Notes: a model not told the origin generated them from the letters alone. 64,000 nucleotides of DNA from Streptomyces atroolivaceus (GCF_000717025.1 NZ_JNXG01000008.1:195002-259001); one strand, 5' to 3'; numbered from the stretch's first letter, positions 43,378 to 52,829 are shown. Translations and numbers: made by a program.

Positions 43378-45510
43378 TCAGACCCGGGAGCCCGGATCGG
43401 AGCGCTTGCGCAGTCGCAGATCTCCGTCCGCGACGCCTGCCGCCAGCCGTTCGGCCAGTGTGTCCAGCGCCGACAACTGGCGGCGTACGTCGGCACGGTG
43501 ACGTTCGGTCTCTGCCAGAACGGCTTCGAGATCGGCGATCTCCTCAGCCGGCAGGTGCGGCAGGTCCATGTCCTTCACGCTCACCCGCCGCACGAGCGAT
43601 CCGCTGCCCCGCTGCTGGTTACGGGGCGCGGCCAGCAGGCGGGCCAGTGCATGAGGGCGCATCCACAGACTCTCCGGACGAGCCGTCCGCCCCTCCGCCA
43701 GGTCGGTCAGGTACTTCCGGTAAGCCGTAATCCGCAGCCCCTGCACCGGCGTCAGCAGGACGCAGCCGCCCGCGTCGTCCACCTGTGTGCGGACACCGTG
43801 TTCCGTGAGCAGGAAGACATCACCCTGCTCGGTCATCAGGCTCTGCGGGTAGGCGGCGAGGTCCTCCAGCATGATGCGCCGCTCCCCGATCGGCAGAGCG
43901 CCCAGCATCTCTTCCCGGCCGATCACCGGGACACCCGCGTCACCGATGTCGCTCTCCCTGATGCGGTGGCCGGGCAGGAGTCTGAGCTGTCCTGCCCTCA
44001 GCTGCCCACCGACTTTGAAGTGCCCGGCACGGTCCTCCTTCCTGCCGACGCCGAGATCGCCGATCCACTGCTTCAGATGGGGCAGGGCCACATAGGCGTT
44101 CTGACGCGCCTCCACCGTCGCCGCGAAATGATCGAGTCCCTTCTCCGGCGCTGCAAGCCGGTGTGCAGGCAGAAGGGACCGCCCGTCCAGCAGGTACGAA
44201 CTGCCGGGCCCGGCACCGGCCACCGGCACACGCTGGGCCTCCTGCGGCACCGGTGTACCGGCATTGCTCAACAACGCCACGACGGTCTGCTGCCATGCGT
44301 CACCCACCCGGCGTGCCAGACGGTCGGCGTCGATCAGCAGCACACGGGAGTCCGCCAACGGTGGCTGGGTTCCCCTCAGCACCAACAAGGCGTGCTCAGC
44401 GCCGGTGCGGAAGGTGTGAATGCGACGAGGCAGCTGGACGATCGCTTCCACAGCGCCGGATTTCAGTAGGTCTTCGCGCATCCGGGTATTGGCCGTACCC
44501 GTCGCACCACGGGGCCGCGAGAGCGTCCAGGATGGAACGACCACCAACCCCTTGCCCCCTTCCCTGAGGCGCCCAAGCGTCTCCACCGCCCACCGCAGCG
44601 GGCCTTCCTCGTCCCGTTCGCGCTCCCCGGAGGCGTAGGGCGGATCGGCCACCACAAGGTCGGCCTGTGGAAATCCCTGTGGCACCGGTTCCAGGTCCGG
44701 CTCCGTGAACGGATCGAAGGGCAGCCGGTACTCGTCGAGCTCCCCGGGATCCGAACACACGAAAGTCTCCCCGGCTGCCCAGTGCGCGAGCAGCCGGTAT
44801 CTCAGCACCGTGCGCCGCAACGCATCCGGCTCCACGGCCGCGACGCGGTTCTCTCCGTCCTCGGCGGCGAGCTCCAGCAGCACATCCCCTGTACCGGCGC
44901 ACAGGTTGAGCATCGTCACAGGCCCTGCCGTCGACAGGACGGGCTGGGCCAAGGCGTCGATCAGTTCGACGACGGGCCGGGGGGTCATGTCCATCGTGAG
45001 ATCGGACTCCAGGCGCCCGGCCAGTCGAAGCACGGCCTCGGCAGCAGCCCCCGTGCCCCCCAGATCCGCGATCAATCCGTGCACGGTACGGAGCAACTCC
45101 GCATCGGCGGCGTCGAAGTCGGCCAGCAGGCCGGCAGGCAGGCTGTCTTCGCTACTGCCTCCGCCTTCCCCCTCCATAGCAGCGACAGCCAGCGCCCGGA
45201 CGATCAGCTCGTCCGCGCCCAGCGTCCCGTGCCCGAGCGTCACCAACCGCCGTAGCCGGAGTCCCTCACGGAATCGCTCTCCGTACGTCGGCAGCGTGCC
45301 GTCCGGGTGCCGTTCGCCGTCGGGCACGGCCCGCTCGTCCAGCCAGCCCGCGATCTCCTCCGCGTCGAACAACGGCTTGCTCTCGGAGCCACCGACCGCC
45401 TCGGGAAAGGAGGCGTGCCGGCGCCGCCAGTTGCTGACCGTGGGCCGGCCCACCTCGGCGAGCTCCTTGATCTCGCCGAGGGTCACCGGTTCGTACCGCC
45501 GCTCCGTCAC
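43378..45510 (-). CDS. HTH-N6 adenine methyltransferase-specificity fusion
   Basis: A 710-residue protein starting at GTG 45510, overlapping the Abi gene stop by 4 nt. Residues 1-60 form a MerR/AlpA-like helix-turn-helix (TLGEIKELAEVGRPTVSNWRRR). The methyltransferase (about 165-400) has motif I LNLCAGTGD (201-209) and motif IV DPPY (289-292). Residues about 470-700 resemble an HsdS half: a target-recognition-like block (GQLRLLPGHRIRESDIGDAGVPVIG) and a coiled C-terminus (DLEAVLAETERHRADVRRQLSALDTLAERLA). No nuclease domain is seen. It could be a second methyltransferase of the system, a modification-dependent controller, or part of a Type IIG/I hybrid. Confidence 0.82.
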   Translation of the reverse strand: MTERRYEPVTLGEIKELAEVGRPTVSNWRRRHASFPEAVGGSESKPLFDAEEIAGWLDERAVPDGERHPDGTLPTYGERFREGLRLRRLVTLGHGTLGADELIVRALAVAAMEGEGGGSSEDSLPAGLLADFDAADAELLRTVHGLIADLGGTGAAAEAVLRLAGRLESDLTMDMTPRPVVELIDALAQPVLSTAGPVTMLNLCAGTGDVLLELAAEDGENRVAAVEPDALRRTVLRYRLLAHWAAGETFVCSDPGELDEYRLPFDPFTEPDLEPVPQGFPQADLVVADPPYASGERERDEEGPLRWAVETLGRLREGGKGLVVVPSWTLSRPRGATGTANTRMREDLLKSGAVEAIVQLPRRIHTFRTGAEHALLVLRGTQPPLADSRVLLIDADRLARRVGDAWQQTVVALLSNAGTPVPQEAQRVPVAGAGPGSSYLLDGRSLLPAHRLAAPEKGLDHFAATVEARQNAYVALPHLKQWIGDLGVGRKEDRAGHFKVGGQLRAGQLRLLPGHRIRESDIGDAGVPVIGREEMLGALPIGERRIMLEDLAAYPQSLMTEQGDVFLLTEHGVRTQVDDAGGCVLLTPVQGLRITAYRKYLTDLAEGRTARPESLWMRPHALARLLAAPRNQQRGSGSLVRRVSVKDMDLPHLPAEEIADLEAVLAETERHRADVRRQLSALDTLAERLAAGVADGDLRLRKRSDPGSRV

Positions 45511-46178
45511 AGCACAATCTCCTCCTCGCCCGAAAGAACCCGGGCCCTGCGGGCCAGGACCGCAGGGACCTGGCTGTACTTCTCGTGGCGGGCAGCCAGA
45601 GCGGGAGCGACCAGCGCAGTTAGCTCTACGGCCGTCCTGAAGTCCTCGTCCAGCCGACGGTGGTAGATGCGCTCGTGGTGAGCGACGCGGTTACGCAGGG
45701 TCCGCATGACCTCCAGCTGCTTGTGGAGGTCAGTACGGCGCACTCCCTTGAAACAGTGCCGCAGCGCCGGGTACCAGTACTTCATGTCGTAGTTTCCATG
45801 GCCGCCCGTGCTGACCAGGCCGACCCAGAAGCCGAACGACAAAGTGGCGACGACATCGCACGGCGCAGTGCCGTTCCCCCGCCGCCTCAGCTTGTCCTCG
45901 GCATCACGGATGTCCTCCATCGCCCAGCGGTTCGGCTGCGCGCGCGGCAGGTTCCACCAGTCACTCCGGCCGAACTTTCCGGTGAGCTGCCGGTGGATCC
46001 TGTTGCGTAGGCTCACCTCCAGGTCACGCAGTGGGCTGTGCAGAGCCCGGGCCGCCTCCGCGTCCCAGGCATAGAGCCGCAGCGCCACCACCACGTCACC
46101 GCGGCACTCGTCCAGGAACGGCTGGAACCGCTCCGGAGAGATGGCCTGGACTAACTGCTCCTCGCCACTGTTCGTCAT
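45507..46178 (-). CDS. Abi_2-family (AbiD/F-like) HEPN protein
   Basis: A 223-residue protein starting at ATG 46178. It matches the Abi_2 family: WDAEAARALHSPLRDLEVSLRNRIHRQL near residues 40-65, and the HEPN catalytic motif R-x4-H as RNRVAH in LEVMRTLRNRVAHHERIY (about 155-165). HEPN Abi proteins are RNases that halt growth on phage infection. As the first gene of the operon, with stop-start overlap to the HTH-methyltransferase gene, it is produced together with the restriction system. Confidence 0.88.
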   Translation of the reverse strand: MTNSGEEQLVQAISPERFQPFLDECRGDVVVALRLYAWDAEAARALHSPLRDLEVSLRNRIHRQLTGKFGRSDWWNLPRAQPNRWAMEDIRDAEDKLRRRGNGTAPCDVVATLSFGFWVGLVSTGGHGNYDMKYWYPALRHCFKGVRRTDLHKQLEVMRTLRNRVAHHERIYHRRLDEDFRTAVELTALVAPALAARHEKYSQVPAVLARRARVLSGEEEIVL

Positions 46179-46292
46179 CGCCTGCACTTCCTTCCGACCG
46201 GTCCCCGTGTTACGGTTCCCGGGTACGCCTTGGAGTCCTGTCACCGCTTGCTTCGCCGCATAGCACACAGCCCAGGGCAGAGCCTGGTGATA

Positions 46293-46463
46293 CGCCCTGT
46301 ACTGCCCACCGCAATTAGGCAGTGCAGGGCGTCACTGTTCCCGCCGTGAGAGTCGAGCTGACGCCCCCTCACTGCGATGAGTTAAACCTAGCGCCTCTCT
46401 TCCCGGATGGGAAGCCTCATTGGTGCGCCACTTGTGAGAAGTGGGGTTCTCACTAATTGCGGT
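46293..46463. promoter_or_regulatory. Hairpins and repeats upstream of the defence operon
   Basis: CGCCCTGTACTGCC (46293-46306) pairs with GGCAGTGCAGGGCG (46318-46331). GTGAGAA (46434-46440) pairs with TTCTCAC (46447-46453). ACCGCAATTAG (46308-46318) recurs inverted as CTAATTGCGGT at 46453-46463. This region is AT-richer than its surroundings. It is the only promoter region available to the five-gene operon. No gene is seen in 46179-46533. Confidence 0.65.
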
Positions 46464-46485
46464 AGGGTTTTTTATGTCATGAAAA

Positions 46486-46511
46486 GCGGGCCACGACCTG
46501 TCGTGACCCGC
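46486..46511 (-). terminator. Terminator of hemB
   Basis: A 12-bp stem, GCGGGCCACGAC/GTCGTGACCCGC (one mismatch), with a CT loop. Read on the minus strand it ends in TTTTC. It lies 22 nt after the hemB stop. Confidence 0.85.
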
Positions 46512-46533
46512 CTCCAAGACTCTGCGCAGGGCC

Positions 46534-47529
46534 TCAGCGCCGCAGCTTCTGCGCAACCTCCGTCGCCCAGTAAGTCAGGATCATCCGCGCACCCGCGCGC
46601 CGGATCCCCGTCAGGCTCTCCAGGATCGCCGCGTCCCGGTCGATCCAGCCCTTCTCCGCAGCCGCCTCGATCATCGCGTACTCACCGCTGATCTGGTACG
46701 CCGCGACCGGCACGTCCACCGCGTCGGCGACCTTGGCGAGGATGTCCAGGTACGGGCCGGCCGGCTTGACCATGACCATGTCGGCGCCCTCCTCCAGGTC
46801 CAGCGCCAGCTCACGCAGCGACTCGCGGATGTTCGCCGGGTCCTGCTGGTACGTCTTGCGGTCGCCCTTCAGCGAAGAGCCCACCGCCTCCCGGAACGGG
46901 CCGTAGAAGGCCGAGGAGTACTTCGCGGTGTACGCGAGGATCGACACGTCCTCATGACCCGTCTGGTCCAGCGCGTCACGGATCACACCGACCTGGCCGT
47001 CCATCATGCCGCTGGGGCCCACCACATGGGCGCCCGCGTCGGCCTGGACCTGGGCCATCTCGGCGTACCGCTCCAGCGTGGCGTCGTTGTCGACGCGGCC
47101 GTCCTCGGTCAGCACCCCGCAGTGGCCGTGGTCGGTGTACTCGTCCAGACAGAGGTCGGACATGATCACGAGGTCGTCCCCGACCTCTTCCCGCACCGCC
47201 CGCAGGCCGACCTGGAGAATGCCCTCCGGATCGGTACCCGCCGTGCCCCGCCCGTCCTTCTTCTCGTCCAGCGGGACGCCGAAGAGCATGATCCCCGAGA
47301 CACCGGCCGTGACCGCGTCGACGGCGGCCTTCCGCAGCGTGTCCACGGTGTGCTGCCGCACGCCCGGCATGGCTGAGATGGCGACCGGGGCGTCGATGCC
47401 CTCGCGTACGAACGCGGGCAGGATCAGGTTCGCCGGGTCGAGCCGGGTCTCGGCGACCATGCGCCGCATGACGGGGGTCGTCCGCAGCCGGCGGGGCCGC
47501 GAGCCGGGGAAGTTTCCGTAATCGGTCAT
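46534..47529 (-). CDS. hemB: Porphobilinogen synthase (ALA dehydratase)
   Basis: A 331-residue enzyme condensing two 5-aminolevulinates to porphobilinogen, the second common step of heme and B12 synthesis. Schiff-base lysines are in [17 protein letters not shown] (about 197) and [12 protein letters not shown] (about 252). The metal-site region reads [14 protein letters not shown], with Asp instead of the Cys3 zinc site, which suggests the Mg2+/metal-independent-Zn type. It is the last gene of the hem cluster, after a tRNA-like gene. Confidence 0.96.
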   Translation of the reverse strand: MTDYGNFPGSRPRRLRTTPVMRRMVAETRLDPANLILPAFVREGIDAPVAISAMPGVRQHTVDTLRKAAVDAVTAGVSGIMLFGVPLDEKKDGRGTAGTDPEGILQVGLRAVREEVGDDLVIMSDLCLDEYTDHGHCGVLTEDGRVDNDATLERYAEMAQVQADAGAHVVGPSGMMDGQVGVIRDALDQTGHEDVSILAYTAKYSSAFYGPFREAVGSSLKGDRKTYQQDPANIRESLRELALDLEEGADMVMVKPAGPYLDILAKVADAVDVPVAAYQISGEYAMIEAAAEKGWIDRDAAILESLTGIRRAGARMILTYWATEVAQKLRR

Positions 47530-47605
47530 CCTTCGAGACTAGACCCGCACACATCACCGGTTTACCGACACCCGAGCCGGAAAAAGCGTGCCTTGGGAGA
47601 CGGGA

Positions 47606-47679
<74 letters not shown>

Positions 47680-47730
47680 GTCCCGCCCGGGATCGTACGC
47701 GACGCGCGGACCCGCGGACCGGGAACAGGA

Positions 47731-47767
47731 CGGGCCCGGCCGCTCCGCGAGGAAGCAGCCGGGCCCG
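47731..47767. terminator. Hairpin downstream of hemD
   Basis: CGGGCCCGGC (47731-47740) pairs perfectly with GCCGGGCCCG (47758-47767), 19 nt after the hemD stop. It separates hemD from the tRNA-like gene and may end or weaken the rex-hemACD transcript. Confidence 0.6.
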
Positions 47768-47785
47768 CACATCCGTTCCGACCTG

Positions 47786-49453
47786 TCAGGTCGTCGACCT
47801 GCGACGCCGCGCACCCGGGCGCCGCTCGCTCGGCCGGGTCACCGGGTCACCGGCCTCCTTGGCCGCGTCCCGGCGCTGCGCGCCGAAGTCCGCCAGCGCC
47901 TGGGCCAGCTTGTGGACCGAGGGCTCCGGCGACAGCACGTCGACCCGCAGGCCGTGCTCCTCGGCGGTCTTCGCCGTGGCGGGACCGATGCACGCGATCA
48001 CCGTCACGTTGTGCGGCTTGCCCGCGATACCGACGAGGTTGCGGACGGTCGAGGACGAGGTGAAGAGCACCGCGTCGAAACCGCCGCCCTTGATCGCCTC
48101 CCGGGTCTCGGCCGGCGGCGGCGAGGCGCGGACCGTGCGGTACGCGGTGACGTCGTCGACCTCCCAGCCCAGCTCGATGAGGCCCGCCACCAGAGTCTCG
48201 GTGGCGATGTCCGCACGCGGCAGGAACACCCGGTCGATCGGGTCGAAGACCGGGTCGTACGGCGGCCAGTCCTCCAGCAGACCCGCGGCCGACTGCTCAC
48301 CCGACGGCACGAGATCCGGCTTCACACCGAAGTCGATCAGCGCTGCGGCGGTCTGCTCGCCGACCGCCGCGACCTTGATCCCGGCGAAGGCACGGGCGTC
48401 GAGCCCGTACTCCTCGAACTTCTCCCGCACGGCCTTCACCGCGTTGACCGAGGTGAACGCGATCCACTCGTAACGGCCCGTGACCAGACCCTTGACCGCG
48501 CGCTCCATCTGCTGGGGCGTACGCGGCGGCTCGACGGCGATCGTCGGAACCTCGTGCGGCACGGCACCGTACGAACGCAGCTGGTCGGAGAGCGACGCCG
48601 CCTGCTCCTTCGTGCGCGGCACGAGCACCTTCCAGCCGAACAGCGGCTTGGACTCGAACCACGCGAGCTGGTCGCGCTGGGCGGCGGAGCTGCGCTCCCC
48701 GACCACGGCTATCACGGGCAGGTGCCCGTCCGGCGACGGCAGGACCTTGGCCTGCTTGAGGACCTGGGCGATCGTCCCGAGGGTCGCCGTCCAGGTGCGC
48801 TGGCGGGTCGTCGTCCCGGCGATCGTGACCGTGAGCGGGGTGTCCGGCTTGCGTCCGGCCGAGACCAGCTCACCGGCGGCCGCGGCCACCGAGTCGAGGG
48901 ACGCGGACACGACGGCCGTCGCGTCGCTCGCACCGACCTCGGACCAGCAGCGGTCCGACGCCGTACGCGCGTCGACGAAACGCACATCGGCGCCCTGCGC
49001 GTCGCGCAGCGGCACACCGGCGTACGCGGGCACACCGACCGCGTTCGCGATGCCGGGCACGACCTCGAAAGGCACACCCGCGGCAGCGCAGGCGAGCATC
49101 TCGGCACCCGTGTTGCCGTCCAGGCCGGGGTCGCCCGTGACAGCACGGACCACCCGCCTCCCGCCCTTCGCTGCCTCCATGACAAGATTGGCGGCATCCC
49201 TGAGGACGGGTACTCCGGCGGGTGTTGACGCCACGTCAACAACCGTCATCTCAGGCGTGCTTACCCCTGCCCGTGCATGGCAGCGGACGACGTCGAGAAC
49301 CTCGGGTTCGGCGACAAGGACGTCCGCGCTCGCAAGCGCCTCGACGGCGCGCAGAGTCAGCAGTCCCGGGTCGCCGGGACCGGCGCCGAGGAAGGTGACA
49401 TGCCCTGAGGACAGGACAGGGAAGTCGGATACGACAGGGCCGGTGGGGCTCAA
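47786..49453 (-). CDS. hemD: Uroporphyrinogen-III synthase fused to SUMT-like domain
   Basis: A 555-residue two-domain protein. Residues about 15-250 resemble uroporphyrinogen-III methyltransferase (GHVTFLGAGPGDPGLLTLRAVEAL, VPGIANAVGVPAYAGVPL). The substrate motif GDP-x-FGRG-x-EE reads TGDPGLDGNTGAE, so the methylase half may be impaired. Residues about 270-525 are HemD (WKVLVPRTKEQAASLSDQL, YEWIAFTSVNAVKAV, VLFTSSSTVRNLVG), which closes hydroxymethylbilane to uroporphyrinogen III. The tail is Arg-rich. It overlaps hemC by 4 nt. Confidence 0.94.
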   Translation of the reverse strand: MSPTGPVVSDFPVLSSGHVTFLGAGPGDPGLLTLRAVEALASADVLVAEPEVLDVVRCHARAGVSTPEMTVVDVASTPAGVPVLRDAANLVMEAAKGGRRVVRAVTGDPGLDGNTGAEMLACAAAGVPFEVVPGIANAVGVPAYAGVPLRDAQGADVRFVDARTASDRCWSEVGASDATAVVSASLDSVAAAAGELVSAGRKPDTPLTVTIAGTTTRQRTWTATLGTIAQVLKQAKVLPSPDGHLPVIAVVGERSSAAQRDQLAWFESKPLFGWKVLVPRTKEQAASLSDQLRSYGAVPHEVPTIAVEPPRTPQQMERAVKGLVTGRYEWIAFTSVNAVKAVREKFEEYGLDARAFAGIKVAAVGEQTAAALIDFGVKPDLVPSGEQSAAGLLEDWPPYDPVFDPIDRVFLPRADIATETLVAGLIELGWEVDDVTAYRTVRASPPPAETREAIKGGGFDAVLFTSSSTVRNLVGIAGKPHNVTVIACIGPATAKTAEEHGLRVDVLSPEPSVHKLAQALADFGAQRRDAAKEAGDPVTRPSERRPGARRRRSTT

Positions 49454-50436
49454 AGTGCTCGCTCCCCCATAAGACCGGCCGCACCCTTGGCGAGCATCTC
49501 GGCCGCGAGCTCGCGACCGAGGGCCGCCGCGTCGTCGTGCGACGTGGGGACGGGACCGGTGATGGACAGCTGCACCAGGGAAGTGCCGTCGGTCGAACCG
49601 ACGACACCGCGCAGGCGCAGTTCGTTGACAACCTGCCCGTCGGCCAAGAGGTCGGCCAGCGCACCCACAGGTGCGGAACAGCCGGCCTCCAGGGCGTTGA
49701 GCAGGGCGCGCTCGGCGGTCACGGCGACCCGGGTGTACGGGTCGTCGAGCTCGGCGAGCGCTGCGGCGAGGTCCGCGCTGCTTTCAGCGCATTCGATCGC
49801 CAGTGCTCCCTGGCCGGGAGCAGGCAGGACGGTGTCGACCGGCAGGAAGCCGGTCACCTCGTCCGTGCGTCCGAGGCGGCTGAGCCCGGCGGCGGCGAGA
49901 ACCACCGCGTCCAGCTCCCCGCTTCGTACAAAACCAATGCGCGTATCCACGTTGCCGCGGATCGCGACGGTCTCTATCTCGAGTCCGTGCGAGCGGGCGT
50001 ACGCGTTGAGCTGCGCCATACGGCGCGGCGAACCGGTGCCGATCCGGGCATCGGGCGGCAACTGCTCGAAGGCCAGCCCGTCCCGGGCCACCAGCGCGTC
50101 GCGCGGGTCCTCACGCACCGGCACGGCGGCCAGGACGAGACCCTCGGGCTGCGTGGTCGGCAGGTCCTTGAGCGAGTGGACGGCGAAGTCCACCTCACCG
50201 CTCAGCAGCGCCTCGCGCAGGGCGGCGACGAACACACCGGTCCCGCCGATCTGCGCCAGGTGCTCCCGGGAGACGTCCCCGTACGTGGTGATCTCGACGA
50301 GCTCGACGGCACGCCCGGTCACCTCGCGGACAGCATCGGCGACCATGCCGGACTGCGCCATGGCGAGCTTGCTGCGCCGGGTGCCTAGCCGGAGCGGTGT
50401 GGTGGTTCCCCCGCCCAGGGGTGAGTTGTCGGTCAT
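49450..50436 (-). CDS. hemC: Hydroxymethylbilane synthase (porphobilinogen deaminase)
   Basis: A 328-residue enzyme polymerising four porphobilinogens. It has TRRSKLAMAQS at the start, the catalytic Asp region VHSLKDLPTTQPEGL, IGTGSPRRMAQL, and the dipyrromethane-cofactor cysteine in LEAGCSAPVGA (about 250). It overlaps hemA and hemD by 4 nt each, so it belongs to the rex-hemACD operon. Confidence 0.97.
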   Translation of the reverse strand: MTDNSPLGGGTTTPLRLGTRRSKLAMAQSGMVADAVREVTGRAVELVEITTYGDVSREHLAQIGGTGVFVAALREALLSGEVDFAVHSLKDLPTTQPEGLVLAAVPVREDPRDALVARDGLAFEQLPPDARIGTGSPRRMAQLNAYARSHGLEIETVAIRGNVDTRIGFVRSGELDAVVLAAAGLSRLGRTDEVTGFLPVDTVLPAPGQGALAIECAESSADLAAALAELDDPYTRVAVTAERALLNALEAGCSAPVGALADLLADGQVVNELRLRGVVGSTDGTSLVQLSITGPVPTSHDDAAALGRELAAEMLAKGAAGLMGERAL

Positions 50437-51926
50437 GACCGCCCTCTATTCGGGTCGTTCAGGTCGGCCCGTGAGACGGCGGCCACCGTCTGCGGGTCGA
50501 GGTCGAAGAGTTCCCGCAGCGCATCGGCGTACCCGGCGCCGCCGGGCTCGCTCGCGAGCTGCTTGACCCGCACGGTGGGCGCGTGCAGGAGCTTGTCGAC
50601 GACGCGGCGCACGGTCTGCGTGATCTCGGCGCGCTGCTTCACGTCCAGGTCGGGGAGGCGTCCGTCGAGCCGCGCGATCTCGCCGGCCACCACATCGGCG
50701 GCCATGGTGCGCAGAGCCACGACGGTCGGAGTGATGTGGGCCGCCCGCTGGGCGGCTCCGAAGGCGGCGACCTCGTCGGTCACGATGGTGCGCACCTGGT
50801 CCACATCGGCGGCCATCGGGGCGTCCGCGGACGCCTCGGCGAGCGACTCGATGTCGACGAGGCGCACACCGGCGACGCGGTGGGCCGCTCCGTCGATGTC
50901 ACGCGGCATCGCGAGGTCGAGCAGGTACAGGCGGGCGGGGCCGGTGACGGCCGGCCGCACGGGCACCCGGCGCACGGCCCGGTCCTGAGCGGCAGCCGTG
51001 GCGGAACCGTTCTCCACCCACGCGGCGTGCTGGTCCAGCGCGTCGGGGGCGGCGGCCGCGGGGGCCTCCGGGGCATGGCCGGCGGTGGCGAAGTCGACGC
51101 CGAGCGCGGCGGCGACGGCCTCCGCGGTCAGGACGAGCCCCGTCGCACCGGTGCAGGACACGACGACATCGGCACGTGCCAGTTCGTGCTGGACACCCGC
51201 CATCTCCACGGCGCGCACCGTCGGGACACCCGCCTGGCCGAGGATCTCGACCAACCGGTCGGCACGGGACATGGTGCGGTTCGCGACGACGATCTCCTCG
51301 ACGCCCGCCCGGGCCAGGGTGGCCGCCGCGAGCGAGGACATCGAGCCCGCGCCGATCACCAGCGCGCGCTTGCCCGCCGCCCACTCGGGCACCTCGGCCC
51401 CGTCGGCCAGCTGCTCGAGACCGAAGGTGACGAGCGACTGCCCGGCCCGGTCGATCCCGGTCTCGCTGTGGGCGCGCTTCCCGACCCGGAGAGCCTGCTG
51501 GAAGAGGTCGTTCAGCAGACGGCCCGCCGTGTGGAGCTCCTGCCCCAGCGCGAGCGCGTCCTTGATCTGGCCGAGGATCTGGCCCTCGCCGACGACCATC
51601 GAGTCCAGCCCGCACGCCACCGAGAAGAGGTGGTGGACGGCGCGGTCCTCGTAGTGCACATAAAGATAAGGAGTGAGCTCGTCCAGCCCGACCCCGCTGT
51701 GCTGCGCGAGCAGCGTCGACAGCTCGGCGACACCCGCGTGGAACTTGTCCACGTCCGCGTACAGCTCGATGCGGTTGCACGTGGCCAGGACGGTGGCCTC
51801 GGTCGCGGGCTCCGCGGCGAGGGTGTCCTGAAGCAGCTTCGTCCGGGCCTCGGCCGCCAGGGACGCCCGCTCCAGTACGGAGACGGGGGCACTGCGGTGG
51901 CTCAGCCCTACGACCAGGAGACTCAT
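50433..51926 (-). CDS. hemA: Glutamyl-tRNA reductase
   Basis: A 497-residue enzyme reducing Glu-tRNA-Glu to glutamate semialdehyde, the first committed step of heme synthesis. The catalytic Cys is C50 in VLATCNRIELY. The GVGEGQILGQIK-like region appears as DSMVVGEGQILGQIKDAL, and the NADPH-binding part as ALVIGAGSMSSLAA. A family-atypical Ala/Pro insert near 265-295 is common in actinobacteria. It overlaps rex by 4 nt. Confidence 0.97.
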   Translation of the reverse strand: MSLLVVGLSHRSAPVSVLERASLAAEARTKLLQDTLAAEPATEATVLATCNRIELYADVDKFHAGVAELSTLLAQHSGVGLDELTPYLYVHYEDRAVHHLFSVACGLDSMVVGEGQILGQIKDALALGQELHTAGRLLNDLFQQALRVGKRAHSETGIDRAGQSLVTFGLEQLADGAEVPEWAAGKRALVIGAGSMSSLAAATLARAGVEEIVVANRTMSRADRLVEILGQAGVPTVRAVEMAGVQHELARADVVVSCTGATGLVLTAEAVAAALGVDFATAGHAPEAPAAAAPDALDQHAAWVENGSATAAAQDRAVRRVPVRPAVTGPARLYLLDLAMPRDIDGAAHRVAGVRLVDIESLAEASADAPMAADVDQVRTIVTDEVAAFGAAQRAAHITPTVVALRTMAADVVAGEIARLDGRLPDLDVKQRAEITQTVRRVVDKLLHAPTVRVKQLASEPGGAGYADALRELFDLDPQTVAAVSRADLNDPNRGRS

Positions 51927-52708
51927 GCCGGCATCACGGCGGGCATGTCCCCGTCAGGTCCCTTCCGGCCGGTGGGGGTGGCGCGCATCGGCGGCGCCTC
52001 GTCGGCGTCGGTGTCCACGGGCGCCCTGCCGTCGGCAGCGGCCTCCTCGCCGGCCTTGCGCTGCTCGTGGAAGGCGAGGATCTGCAGCTCGATCGAGAGA
52101 TCGACCTTGCGCACGTCCACACCGTCGGGCACGGAGAGCACCGTCGGCGCGAAGTTCAGGATCGAGGTCACACCCGCGGCGACGAGCCGGTCGCAGACCT
52201 GCTGGGCCGCACCGGGCGGGGTGGTGATGACACCGATGGACACACCGTTCTCACTGATGATCCGGTCCAGGTCATCGGTGTGCTGGACGGCGATCCCCGC
52301 CACGGGCGTACCCGCCATGGCGGGGTCGGCGTCGATCAGCGCGGCGACCCGGAAACCACGGGAGGCGAAGCCGCCGTAGTTCGCGAGGGCGGCGCCGAGG
52401 TTACCGATACCGACGATCGCGACCGGCCAGTCCTGGGTGAGCCCGAGTTCGCGGGAGATCTGGTAGACGAGATACTCGACGTCGTACCCGACACCACGGG
52501 TGCCGTAGGACCCCAGATAGCTGAAGTCCTTGCGCAGCTTGGCGGAATTGACTCCCGCCGCGGCGGCGAGTTCCTCGGAGGAGACCGTGGGAACCGAGCG
52601 CTCGGAGAGCGCTGTCAGTGCGCGGAGGTACAGCGGAAGCCTGGCGACGGTGGCCTCGGGAATTCCTCGGCTACGGGTCGCCGGTCGGTGAGTTCGGCCA
52701 GTTGCCAC
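51923..52708 (-). CDS. rex: Redox-sensing repressor Rex
   Basis: A 261-residue protein from GTG 52708 (AGGAG upstream), giving VATGRTHRPATRSRGIPEAT, the same start as the S. coelicolor protein as I recall it. The winged helix is about 15-85 (LRALTALSERSVPTVSSEELAAAAGV) and the Rossmann domain carries VGIGNLGAAL (about 105). NADH binding releases Rex from ROP sites. A ROP site lies 75 nt upstream, so rex-hemACD is autoregulated by the NADH/NAD+ ratio. Confidence 0.97.
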   Translation of the reverse strand: MATGRTHRPATRSRGIPEATVARLPLYLRALTALSERSVPTVSSEELAAAAGVNSAKLRKDFSYLGSYGTRGVGYDVEYLVYQISRELGLTQDWPVAIVGIGNLGAALANYGGFASRGFRVAALIDADPAMAGTPVAGIAVQHTDDLDRIISENGVSIGVITTPPGAAQQVCDRLVAAGVTSILNFAPTVLSVPDGVDVRKVDLSIELQILAFHEQRKAGEEAAADGRAPVDTDADEAPPMRATPTGRKGPDGDMPAVMPA

Positions 52709-52782
52709 GGTGCTCCTGCGGGATGAGCGGGGCTGCAGGCGGCCGTATGTCCTATGACCGCCCCGTCCACAGCAGGCTATGT

Positions 52783-52804
52783 CTTTGTGAACGCGTGCAC
52801 AAAG
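52783..52804. promoter_or_regulatory. Rex operator (ROP)
   Basis: CTTTGTGAACG followed by CGTGCACAAAG, a 22-bp dyad with one mismatch. It matches the known Rex site TGTGAACGCGTTCACA in all but one base. Confidence 0.93.
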
Positions 52805-52829
52805 ATGGTGTCCGTTTTGTCTGGTCAAA

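Noticed and set aside
46407..46691. Small plus-strand ORF upstream of the defence operon
   Set aside because: It runs through the hemB terminator into antisense hemB and has no ribosome-binding site.
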